Shown: positions 23,987-31,255 of the stretch, in pieces
Layout: every line of letters begins with the position of its first letter
Numbering within the stretch: the first letter of the stretch is position 1
Assembly (NCBI GenBank): GCA_035503915.1
Contig: DATJSU010000039.1
Span: forward strand, 1 to 38,145
DNA: 38,145 nt
Source of the DNA: DATJMJ01 sp035503915
GTDB lineage: Bacteria; Actinomycetota; Acidimicrobiia; Acidimicrobiales; Palsa-688
Reading direction: 5' to 3'
Notes under the pieces: generated by a model
Told to the model about the DNA's origin: nothing
Seen by the model: only the letters and a program-made list of their open reading frames with translations
The model's database searches: none
Made by a program: the position numbers and the translations under genes

Positions 23987-25545
23987 GAGCCCGCGCCTCC
24001 CATGCCGGCGGAAAACGGTACCCCGTCGCCGGCTGGAGCGGCGTCCCCCGTGATCCCTGCCATCATGAGGCCGATCCGCTCCCGACCGACGCTCGGGTCG
24101 ACCACGCCCATGACCCGACCCCTGTACATGACGGCGATGCGGTCGCCGAGGGCAAGCACCTCGTCGAGCTCGGACGAGACGATGAGGACCGCTGTGCCCT
24201 GGTCACGCTCGGCGACGATCTGTTTGTGGACGTACTCGATCGAGCCGACGTCGAGGCCACGGGTCGGCTGCGCCGCCACGACCAACTTGACGGGCCTGCC
24301 GAGCTCACGGGCGAGCACGACCTTTTGCTGGTTGCCGCCAGAGAGCGACGAGACGGGGTCGTCCACCGAGCCGGCGCGGATGTCGAACTCCTCCACACGC
24401 CGTTCCGCGTTCTTTTTGACAGCGCGGAGATCGCGCGAGGCCCGACCGGCGTACGGGGCATCTCCGTACATGTCGAGCACGAGGTTGTCAGCCAACTGCA
24501 TCGGCAGCACGAGGGCGTCCTTTTGGCGGTCCTCAGGCACGTGGGCCACGCCGGCGTGGAGGCGTTGGCGTGGCGTTGCGTGGGTCAGATCTTTGCCGGC
24601 TACGACGATGCTCCCGCGCAGGGTGTGGCGCAGGCCCGTTATCGCCTCCACCAGCTCCGTCTGGCCGTTGCCCTGTACGCCGGCGAGGGCTACGATCTCG
24701 CCGGCCCGTACCTCGAGGTCGACACCGTCGACAGCGATCAGGTCGCGTTCGTCTGCGACAGTGAGATCACTCAGCTGGAGCACGACGTCGCCGGGAACAG
24801 CCGGGCCCTTCGTCACCGTGAGGGAGACGGACCGGCCCACCATCATCGACGCGAGCTCCTGCTCGCTCGACTCGGCGGGCGTGGTCGTGCCGACGACCTT
24901 CCCGAGCCGCATCACCGTCACCCGGTCGGCGATCTCCCGCACCTCCTTGAGCTTGTGGCTGATGAACAAGATCGAGCGCCCAGTGGCTGCTAGAGAGCGC
25001 ATAATGCGGAAGAGCGCCTCGGTCTCCTGCGGCGTCAGCACCGCCGTCGGCTCGTCGAGGATGAGCACATGGGCGTCGCGCTCGAGGGCCTTTAGGATCT
25101 CGACTCGTTGCCGGAGGCCAACCGGGATGTCCTCGACGACCGCCTCCGGGTCCACTTCGAGCCCGTACTCCTGAGACAGGCGGCGGATGTTAGCGGCCGC
25201 CTTCCGGCGGTCGTAGAAGACCTTGCCTTTCGTCGGCTCGAACCCGAGCACGACGTTCTCAGCTACGGTGAACACGTCCACCAGCATGAAATGCTGGTGG
25301 ACCATGCCGATCCCGGCGTGCACGGCGTCGCCCGGGCTCGAAATCCTGACCGGCTTGCCGCCGATGCGGATCTCCCCTCTGTCCGGCCGCAGCATGCCGA
25401 AGAGCACGTTCATCAGCGTCGTCTTGCCGGCGCCGTTCTCGCCGAGGAGGCCGTGGATCTCGCCCTCCTCGACGGTCAGGCTCACCCCGTCGTTCGCGAC
25501 GAGGTGGCCAAAGCGCTTGGTGATGTTGATGAGTTCGAGCTTCAG
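23983..25545 (-). CDS. BmpA-type ABC transporter ATPase with two ABC domains, probable CTG start
   Basis: This 520-aa ATPase holds two nucleotide-binding domains, as in YufO/RbsA. Domain 1 has Walker A GENGAGKTT (35-43), signature region PVGLRQRVEI and Walker B LILDEPTAVL. Domain 2 has a degenerate Walker A (GVQGNGQTE), a full signature LSGGNQQK and QPTRGLDVGS. The first ATG/GTG-type start in frame is GTG 25485 (just before SLTVEEGE), but the 20 codons upstream read LKLELINITKRFGHLVANDG. That is the normal first strand of this family, so the real start must be earlier. A CTG at 25545 lies exactly six bases after a perfect AGGAGG (25552-25557), and no ATG, GTG or TTG is available in that frame nearby. 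It is separated from the binding-protein gene by a hairpin. Confidence 0.9.
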   Translation of the reverse strand: MKLELINITKRFGHLVANDGVSLTVEEGEIHGLLGENGAGKTTLMNVLFGMLRPDRGEIRIGGKPVRISSPGDAVHAGIGMVHQHFMLVDVFTVAENVVLGFEPTKGKVFYDRRKAAANIRRLSQEYGLEVDPEAVVEDIPVGLRQRVEILKALERDAHVLILDEPTAVLTPQETEALFRIMRSLAATGRSILFISHKLKEVREIADRVTVMRLGKVVGTTTPAESSEQELASMMVGRSVSLTVTKGPAVPGDVVLQLSDLTVADERDLIAVDGVDLEVRAGEIVALAGVQGNGQTELVEAITGLRHTLRGSIVVAGKDLTHATPRQRLHAGVAHVPEDRQKDALVLPMQLADNLVLDMYGDAPYAGRASRDLRAVKKNAERRVEEFDIRAGSVDDPVSSLSGGNQQKVVLARELGRPVKLVVAAQPTRGLDVGSIEYVHKQIVAERDQGTAVLIVSSELDEVLALGDRIAVMYRGRVMGVVDPSVGRERIGLMMAGITGDAAPAGDGVPFSAGMGGAGS

Positions 25546-25551
25546 AGCGCA

Positions 25552-25557
25552 CCTCCT
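25552..25557 (-). promoter_or_regulatory. Ribosome binding site that supports the CTG start
   Basis: On the minus strand this is a perfect AGGAGG, six bases before CTG 25545. The only GTG here overlaps the site itself and is out of frame, so the site has no use unless CTG initiates. Confidence 0.7.
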
Positions 25558-25570
25558 GGCCTCAGACGAA

Positions 25571-25601
25571 GAACCGGGCGGGTCGCCGACCCGCCCGGTT
25601 C
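25571..25601 (-). terminator. Strong GC hairpin between binding protein and ATPase genes
   Basis: Two 14-base arms (25571-25584 and 25588-25601) are perfect reverse complements around a three-base loop. The hairpin lies 85 bp after the binding-protein stop and 26 bp before the ATPase start. On the minus strand it is followed by TTCTTCGTCT, not a clean U-tract, so it is more likely a partial terminator or a 3'-end stabiliser that makes more binding protein than membrane subunits than a full stop. Confidence 0.75.
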
Positions 25602-25685
25602 CGTCGCGTCACCAGAGCTATTCCAGACCTGCAGGGTCATTGGCGGCAGACCCGCTACCGGTTCTGTAGCAGCTGACCTGGTTGC

Positions 25686-26936
25686 TTAGCCCGAACAGAC
25701 AGAGGATACGGACGAGGCCGGTGTCGCAGCCGAAGCCGGGTAGCTGCACGGGTTCACCGAGATCTTGCCGCTCTCGATGCCTGCCTTGAGAGTGTTGAGC
25801 TCGGACGTCACGCTCGCCGGGATCTTGCCGGCGAAGTCGTGGTACGGAGCCAGGCTGACGCCTTTATTGGCGAGGGTGCCGACGTAGAAACCACCCTTGA
25901 AGGTGCCGCGGGCCGCCGCCAGCGTCGCGGTCTCAACCGAGGGCACGATACCCTTGTCGACGCTCGTGATGAAGTACGAGCAGCCGCTTGGGACCGAAAC
26001 GCAACCGTCGGTGTCGACCCATTCCATCTCGACCGAGCCTGCACTGGTGGAGTCAGCCGACTTGACTGCCGCCAATGCACCGAGGCCGACGCCGCCGGCC
26101 ACAGAGAAGATCACGCTCGCGCCCTCGCCGATGAGGTTCTGGGTGTCAGCCTTGCCGAGGTCGTCGTCGGTGAAGTTGTTGGTGAACAGCCCCTTGCCGG
26201 TGTAGTTGTCGGCAGTCCGGCCCTTGGAGGTCGGGTACCAGCCGTACACCTTCACCGACTTGTGGTTTAGCTGGTCGTAGTAGCGCACCCCAGCCACCCA
26301 GCCGTCCATGTAGATGGTGACAGTCGGGATGTTCTGGCCGCCGAACTCGCCCACGGCGCCGTCAGGCGCGATCGAGTTTGACTTGGCCATCGCGGCGGCG
26401 AGGTAGCCACCGAGGAAGCCGTCCTGGTTCGTCTCGTAGGCAAGGTTGTCGATGTTCGGCAAGGTCGTCTCGGAGCTACTGAAGCCGGGGCAACCCGCTG
26501 CAGCCCCGCCGGGGCAGTCGACGATCGCGAAGTGAAGCGTCGGGTTGGCCTTGGCGGCGGTCAGAGTGGCCTGGGCCATGTCGTAACCGACGGTGATGAT
26601 GATGCCGCAGTGCTCGCTGATGAAGTCATCGATGTTCGGCGTGTAGTCGCTCGTCGAGCTCGACGAGAGGAACTTGGGTACGATGTTGGGGTCTACGGCC
26701 ACCGCGGCCTTCAACCCCGCGTAGGCCGAGGCGTTGAACGAGCGGTCGTTGATGCCACCCGTGTCGGTGACCTCGCAGGCCAGGAACTTCGCTGCGTCGG
26801 GAGTCCTACTGAGCGACGGCGTCTTAGTCATGGTGGCGGATGAGATAGGCGATCCCCATGCGGCAAGGGCGAGCGCGGCGACAACTGCCGTCCCGAGGCT
26901 TGCCGCCGACGTGCGCATCATGCGCGTTGCATGCAT
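25686..26936 (-). CDS. BMP-family (PnrA-like) ABC transporter substrate-binding protein, lipobox lost
   Basis: This 416-aa extracytoplasmic receptor is related to BmpA/PnrA, which bind nucleosides. Family signs are TDTGGINDRSFN, ITVGYDMAQAT, FAIVD, and VIFSVAGGVGLGAL. The ATG at 26936 follows AAGGAGG with nine bases spacing. The N-terminal leader MMRTSAAS... ends in LALAAWGS; relatives normally have LAACGS, where the Cys is lipidated. Here Trp27 (TGG, 26856-26858) replaces that Cys, so the protein probably stays unprocessed at this site, is cleaved elsewhere, or is released. Four Cys pairs may form in the mature part (for example GCSYF and the C-terminal NPCSY). It heads the operon with the ATPase and permeases downstream after a hairpin. 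Confidence 0.9.
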   Translation of the reverse strand: MHATRMMRTSAASLGTAVVAALALAAWGSPISSATMTKTPSLSRTPDAAKFLACEVTDTGGINDRSFNASAYAGLKAAVAVDPNIVPKFLSSSSTSDYTPNIDDFISEHCGIIITVGYDMAQATLTAAKANPTLHFAIVDCPGGAAAGCPGFSSSETTLPNIDNLAYETNQDGFLGGYLAAAMAKSNSIAPDGAVGEFGGQNIPTVTIYMDGWVAGVRYYDQLNHKSVKVYGWYPTSKGRTADNYTGKGLFTNNFTDDDLGKADTQNLIGEGASVIFSVAGGVGLGALAAVKSADSTSAGSVEMEWVDTDGCVSVPSGCSYFITSVDKGIVPSVETATLAAARGTFKGGFYVGTLANKGVSLAPYHDFAGKIPASVTSELNTLKAGIESGKISVNPCSYPASAATPASSVSSVCSG

Positions 26937-27318
26937 GCTGAATGACCCTCCTTATTCGAGTCGGCTGGTGGAAGCGAGGCAACGTTAACAGAACCTTGCC
27001 CCTCCGTAACGTAGCCGTACTGTGCCCGTCGCGCCCGCCATCGGCTTGGTACCTAACGGTCCCCAGGTTGAGCTGCATTTCATCCCCCTCACGGGGCGTG
27101 CCTCCACGCTGGGAACCACCGCCACTGGGGCCACCCGCTCAGCCGACCTCTCAAGTTCCGGGCCCTGCAACCCGCTCGTACGGCCCTACTGCTTTGGCTC
27201 GCGTACAAATGGCGTACCAGAGGCTGTATTTGGTGCTCAATATATTGAGTTCCATGTTGAAGTCGGCGAAGGTTCTGTGCTCTAGTGCTAGTCAGTCTCA
27301 ACTAGGGGGTGAGCTGCC
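26937..27318. other. Divergent intergenic region (382 bp)
   Basis: No gene is seen here. It must hold promoters for the minus-strand bmp operon and the plus-strand oxidoreductase operon. I could not pick out convincing -35/-10 pairs for either. The only strong signal is a perfect AT-rich palindrome at 27236-27249. Short open frames across the region have no ribosome sites and no protein-like composition. Confidence 0.6.
27236..27249. promoter_or_regulatory. Perfect AT-rich palindrome, candidate operator
   Basis: CTCAATATATTGAG is a perfect 14-bp inverted repeat lying 70 bp upstream of the oxidoreductase start, in a GC-rich setting. Its centre TATATT also resembles a -10 element. A repressor site for the downstream catabolic operon is plausible; the only nearby regulator gene is the damaged LacI at 29852. 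Confidence 0.5.
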
Positions 27319-28326
27319 GTGCGCCAGTTCAGGCTCGCGATCGTGGGCTGCGGGGCCGTGTCGCGCCTGCATGCTGTCGCCTACGCTCGCCACTCAGAGC
27401 GTGTCGCGGTCGTGGCAACCGTCGACCCGATAAAAGAGCGCGCCGAGCAACTTGCAAGCCAGTTCCCTCAGTGCCGTGCCGCCGGCTCGCTCAGCGAGGC
27501 AGTAGGCCGTTCGTCATGGGACATCGGGGTAGTCTGCTCACCCACCCCGGTTCGGTCCGAGGTCGTGGAGGAGCTCGCGCGGTCCGGCAAGCATGTCTTC
27601 GTCGAGAAACCTCTCGCCGACAACCTCGTTGATGCCACCCACATGGTCGAAGCCTGTGGGTCGGGCGGAGTGCAGCTCGCAGTCCACCAGAACTTCCGTT
27701 ATCACTACCCCTTCGATCTCGCCCGGTCGCTCATCGGGTCGGGCAGGATCGGCCCGGTGACGACGGTGGTTCACCGCGACTTGATGTTCCGCCAAGACCG
27801 GGGCTGGCGGACGTCCACGAAACGGCACTCCCTGGCGGTCATGGGAGTCCACTGGCTCGACGGTTTCCGCTGGATGCTGATGGACGAGCCGGTGAGCGTA
27901 TGGTGCCTCCTAAACTCGTCGCCCCTGATCGATACCGCAGGTGACACCGAGGCAGTCGTGCAAGCGACCTTCGGGCGCGGGACGACGATCTCTTATGTCC
28001 AGAGCTTTTCTTGCCCTATCTCGGACGTGGAGACGATTGTGATAGGTGAGGAAGGCAGCCTGCGCCTCACCTACCAAGAACTTCGTGAATCCTTGGTGGC
28101 CGGCCGGGCCGCTCTCGAGGCCAGCACTCACCCGAACGCCTGCGGCTTGGACAAACCCGAGGCCACGTTCTTAGCCCTCGAGGAGTTGCTGAAGGCGATT
28201 GATGCCAACGGCGCCCCCTCCAACAGTGGGCGGGACAATCTCGGCACGGTGAAGTTCTTGGAGGCCGCTTACCGAAGCGCCGAAGAAGGCGGCCCTGTCC
28301 CCGTCGCACCGGAGCTTGTACGATGA
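27319..28326 (+). CDS. Gfo/Idh/MocA-family NAD(P)-dependent oxidoreductase
   Basis: This 335-aa enzyme oxidises or reduces a sugar, inositol or sugar acid. The Rossmann motif IVGCGAVSRLHA places the NAD loop at Gly10-x-Gly12, and VEKPLA with EKP at 96-98 holds the family's catalytic-region lysine. The C-terminal alpha/beta domain includes VHRDLMFRQDRGW and MGVHWLDGFRW. The start is GTG 27319 with AGGGGGTGAG upstream. Its stop overlaps the next ATG (ATGA), coupling it to a sugar-isomerase-like gene, so the two probably handle one substrate. Relatives are often myo-inositol or glucose-fructose type dehydrogenases; the exact substrate is unknown. Confidence 0.9.
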   Translation: MRQFRLAIVGCGAVSRLHAVAYARHSERVAVVATVDPIKERAEQLASQFPQCRAAGSLSEAVGRSSWDIGVVCSPTPVRSEVVEELARSGKHVFVEKPLADNLVDATHMVEACGSGGVQLAVHQNFRYHYPFDLARSLIGSGRIGPVTTVVHRDLMFRQDRGWRTSTKRHSLAVMGVHWLDGFRWMLMDEPVSVWCLLNSSPLIDTAGDTEAVVQATFGRGTTISYVQSFSCPISDVETIVIGEEGSLRLTYQELRESLVAGRAALEASTHPNACGLDKPEATFLALEELLKAIDANGAPSNSGRDNLGTVKFLEAAYRSAEEGGPVPVAPELVR

Positions 28327-29138
28327 AGTTTGCGTTCTCCGCACCTACGCCTTCCATTTCCGAACAGGAGGTGCTGTTCTCTCAGTACCGGAGCAACGGC
28401 TACGAGGGCTTGCAGCTTAAGGCCGCCCAGTACCTTCCCTACCTAGACGAACCGGAGAGCGCCGTGCGCATCGCGAGAGCCGACCCCGGGCGGTTCTCTG
28501 GGCTCATCTTCGGTGGCAGCCTCGACGAAGGCGGCCAGAACGCACTACGAAGAACCATCGACTTCGCCGCTCAGGTGGGGTCCGAACGCGTCATTTTCTG
28601 GCATGGCCTGCCCCGGGCGCAAGCCAGTCCCGATGACGTCGCCCGGTTCGCTTCGGTCCTGTCCAGGCTCGGTTCGGTGGCCAAAACGAAGGGGGTCCGG
28701 CTCTCCCTCCACCACCACTACAACCACCCGGTCATGTTCCCCCCCGACATCGAGCTGTTCTTCGAGCACGTCGAGCCCGGTACCGTTGGGCTCACCATCG
28801 ACACCGCACATATGTGGATGGCCGGCCAAGACGACGTTGGTGCCACCATAAAACAGTTCTGCGAAGTGCTCGACAATGTCCACCTCAAGGACTGCCACGA
28901 CAATGCCCCCCACGAGCGGCTTTCCTCCGGAGCGCGACGGGAGACCTCTTTCAGGTCCTTGGGCCAGGGCGAGGTGGACTTCGACCCGATCTTCGCCGCG
29001 TTGGGTTCCGTCGGTTATTCCGGGTGGCTGTGCGTCGATGAGGAGAGCGGTGGTGACGTCGCGGCGTCTTTGAAGAGCTCACACGACTTCATTGTCCGCC
29101 GGATCTCAGTTCCGCTTCTCGCCCAAGGTGAGGAGTAG
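28323..29138 (+). CDS. Sugar phosphate isomerase/epimerase-like TIM barrel (xylose isomerase-like)
   Basis: This 271-aa single-domain protein of the AP-endonuclease-2 / xylose isomerase-like superfamily would isomerise, epimerise or dehydrate a sugar using a divalent metal. Likely metal ligands are Asp160 and His163 (IDTAH), His187 (VHLKD) and Glu240 (CVDEE). At the end of strand 4, where most relatives have Glu, this protein shows LHHHYNHP, so His may substitute. The conserved LGQGEVDFDPIF loop is intact. The ATG overlaps the preceding stop. Context with a Gfo/Idh/MocA enzyme and a cupin matches inositol or uncommon-sugar catabolic operons. Confidence 0.87.
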   Translation: MKFAFSAPTPSISEQEVLFSQYRSNGYEGLQLKAAQYLPYLDEPESAVRIARADPGRFSGLIFGGSLDEGGQNALRRTIDFAAQVGSERVIFWHGLPRAQASPDDVARFASVLSRLGSVAKTKGVRLSLHHHYNHPVMFPPDIELFFEHVEPGTVGLTIDTAHMWMAGQDDVGATIKQFCEVLDNVHLKDCHDNAPHERLSSGARRETSFRSLGQGEVDFDPIFAALGSVGYSGWLCVDEESGGDVAASLKSSHDFIVRRISVPLLAQGEE

Positions 29139-29142
29139 GGCC

Positions 29143-29526
29143 ATGACAGCGCCCGGGCCCTTGCTCGCCCAGTGGGACCAGCGCACGGCGACAGAGACGA
29201 GTTGGGGCAGTGCCAGTTGGCTGGTAAGCGGGGCTACTACTGCCGGTGCCGAGCAGACCTTTGGCGTAGTGACGATCAACCCTGGGTGTGCCAACCCGCT
29301 GCACCTCCATCCCAACTGTGAAGAGATCCTCTATGTGGTCTCGGGCCGGTGCGAGCACCGGGTTGGCGGCCAACATGTGACCCTCGACCCGGGAATGTGC
29401 ATATGCATACCGCGTGGGACGCCCCACTGCGCTCGCACGATAGGCAGCGAACGTCTTGTCGTGGTCGTGTCCTTCTCGTCACCTGATCGAGAGGTCGTCA
29501 ACCTCGAAGGTGGCGACATCGCCTGA
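29143..29526 (+). CDS. Cupin-domain protein
   Basis: This is a small 127-aa beta-barrel protein. The ATG at 29143 follows GAGGAGTAGGGCC; the frame reaches back to 29092, but that lies inside the isomerase gene. The cupin metal motif is clear: His54 and His56 (PLHLHPN), Glu60/Glu61 (CEEILYVVSG) and His95 (GTPHCAR). Such proteins bind or isomerise sugars and sugar acids, or serve as metal-dependent lyases. It lies four bases after the isomerase stop, the third gene of the same operon. Confidence 0.85.
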   Translation: MTAPGPLLAQWDQRTATETSWGSASWLVSGATTAGAEQTFGVVTINPGCANPLHLHPNCEEILYVVSGRCEHRVGGQHVTLDPGMCICIPRGTPHCARTIGSERLVVVVSFSSPDREVVNLEGGDIA

Positions 29527-29617
29527 CCAATCGTGCGGTTCGGGACAGCGCAAGCGATTTCCACCATGCAGGGGGAAGCTCACACCGTAGCGGCCCTGGT
29601 AGCTCGGCGGTTGTCTG

Positions 29618-30019
29618 TCAGGTCGGAATAAAGCGGAACCGGCAAGAGGCATAACCGATCTGCTCAATCAAGGTAGCGTTCTCGTAACTGAAACGGGGGT
29701 CGGCTTCATTCGGACTTGCACCCTCTGGAATGGGTGACGACGCGTTGTACCACATTCTCCAGTCCTCCCCGTCTACAACTACGAACGGTTTGTAGACGTT
29801 CACTGAGTCGAAGTCACCTGGGTCGCCCTTTGCAATGACCGGGTTACCAGCGTGCCGCTCCCAGCTGACCCCGTCACGAGACCGGGCAATGCCGATGGAC
29901 GACCCTTCGAACCCCCTGGCGAAACCGATGTACGCTGCGTACAACCAACCGTCGTGGCGAAAGACGTGCGCACCTGCCACGCGATCGCTCTCCCACGACG
30001 AGAACCGGCCCGGAGCCAG
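29618..30019 (-). pseudogene. Fragment of a five-bladed glycoside hydrolase (GH43/GH130-like)
   Basis: About 134 codons on the minus strand read as blades of a beta-propeller glycosidase: SSWESDRVAGAHVFRHDG, LYAAYIGFA, SIGIARSRDGVSWERH, NPVI, FDSVNVYKPFVVVDGEDWRMWYNA and EQIGYAS. Protein-like sequence begins abruptly near 30019; the frame upstream is the antisense of a LacI gene. At the other end it stops shortly after IGYA, where another blade would be expected, so both ends are lost. It has no start codon or ribosome site of its own in the homologous part. It is probably a remnant of a sugar-cleaving enzyme of the adjoining catabolic cluster. The family is inferred from repeat style; the exact GH number is uncertain. 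Confidence 0.7.
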
Positions 30020-30982
30020 TTGAACGGCTCGGCCGAGGTGAGCGAAGTCACCAAGGCGCGGGTCGTCGCAGTCGCCGCCAGGCTTGGTTACCGGCCTAAC
30101 GCCATAGCTCGGAGCCTGAAGATGCGAAGTACGCACACCCTGGGCGTAATTACCAACGACCACGAGGGCGCCTTCACCACAACAATGGTCCACGGCGTGG
30201 CAGAGGTCGCTAGCCAGCAGGGTTTTGGCGTCTTCCTCTGCAACAGCTACGGGGGCGTAGCAAAGGAGAGACAGCATATCGAGCTATTGCTCGACAAGCA
30301 GGTGGACGGTCTCATCCTCATTGGGTATAAAGTCGAACAGCGGGGCGCGCCGGCGGCGGCGACGGGTGACCTACCCCTCGTTTACCTCTACTGCTACACG
30401 TCCGCAACTGACTCGCCCTGTATCCTGCCCGATGATGAGGGTGGAGCGCGACTTGCCACCGAACACCTTTTGTCTCTTGGTAGGCGCCGGATCGGGTTTA
30501 TCAATGGCCCCCCCAGTTACGAGGCCACCCAGCTAAGGCTTGCCGGTTACGAGAAATGTCTCCTAGACAACGAGTCCTACGACCCGGCGCTTGTTGGAGT
30601 TTCGGCGGACTGGAACCAGGACTCAGGGTTCTCTCTCGCCCAGAGATTGGTCGGGCAGCCCGACCCGCCCGACGCAATCGTTTGCGCCAATGATGAGCTG
30701 GCGGCCGGGGCCATCTTGGGGCTCTCCCAGCTCAACCTCCGCGTACCGGCCGACGTGGCCATTGTGGGTTTCGACAACAGGCCCTACGCCGCTCACTTGC
30801 CCGTCCCTCTTACGACGATCGCACTCCCGCTGCTCGAAATGGGGACGCAAGCGGCCCACAAGCTCTTTGGAGCCCTCGCCGGTGAGCCCAGGACCAACGA
30901 GCACATCCGCGTCCCCTGCCGGCTCGTCGTGCGGGAGTCTTGCGGAGCACGGTCCATGGCTGACAACCAAGACCGTGCGTAA
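29852..30982 (+). pseudogene. LacI-family regulator truncated in its DNA-binding domain
   Basis: The frame is open from 29852, but LacI-like sequence begins only at 30020 with LNGSAEVSEVTKARV, then LGYRPNAIARSL (the end of the headpiece and the hinge region) and THTLGVI. The preceding roughly 20 residues of a normal headpiece (first helix and recognition helix up to VSRVL) are missing, replaced by antisense sequence of the glycosidase fragment. The effector domain (about 100-370) is complete, with LLDKQVDGLIL, RIGFINGP, PDAIVCANDELAAGAI and VAIVGFDN. A protein made from here could bind sugar and dimerise but should not bind DNA normally. It is probably a broken former regulator of the 27319-29526 operon. 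Confidence 0.8.
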
Positions 30983-31255
30983 CCGGCCAGCGTCGTCTTG
31001 CCTGCCTTCGGCGCGGTCCAAGCGCCTCTGTAGATAGCCGTTCCCGCCACCGCCAGCCGGGCAAGGGCGTCCGCTTTGGCGACGAAGGTGGCCGGGAATG
31101 TCCAGACATCGTTTGTGCTACCCGAGAGCGACCTGCCCGCCTATGGGCACGACATGACGCCCTGCAACCCAGAATGCAACAACCGTGTAACCACTCGGGT
31201 GCACAATGTGTGTGGGCCCATGTAGGGCGCTGGAGGAACCACGAAAGGCGACTGC

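Noticed and set aside
26976..26987. AACGTT-centred sequence as a LacI operator
   Set aside because: Only six bases are palindromic and the flanks do not match; chance is likely.
27022..27285. 87-codon plus-strand frame in the divergent intergenic region
   Set aside because: It has no ribosome site or recognisable motif and overlaps the AT-rich palindrome.
30020..30277. N-terminal part of the minus-strand frame containing the glycosidase fragment
   Set aside because: This part is the exact antisense of LacI-like sequence; only 29618-30019 looks like glycosidase.
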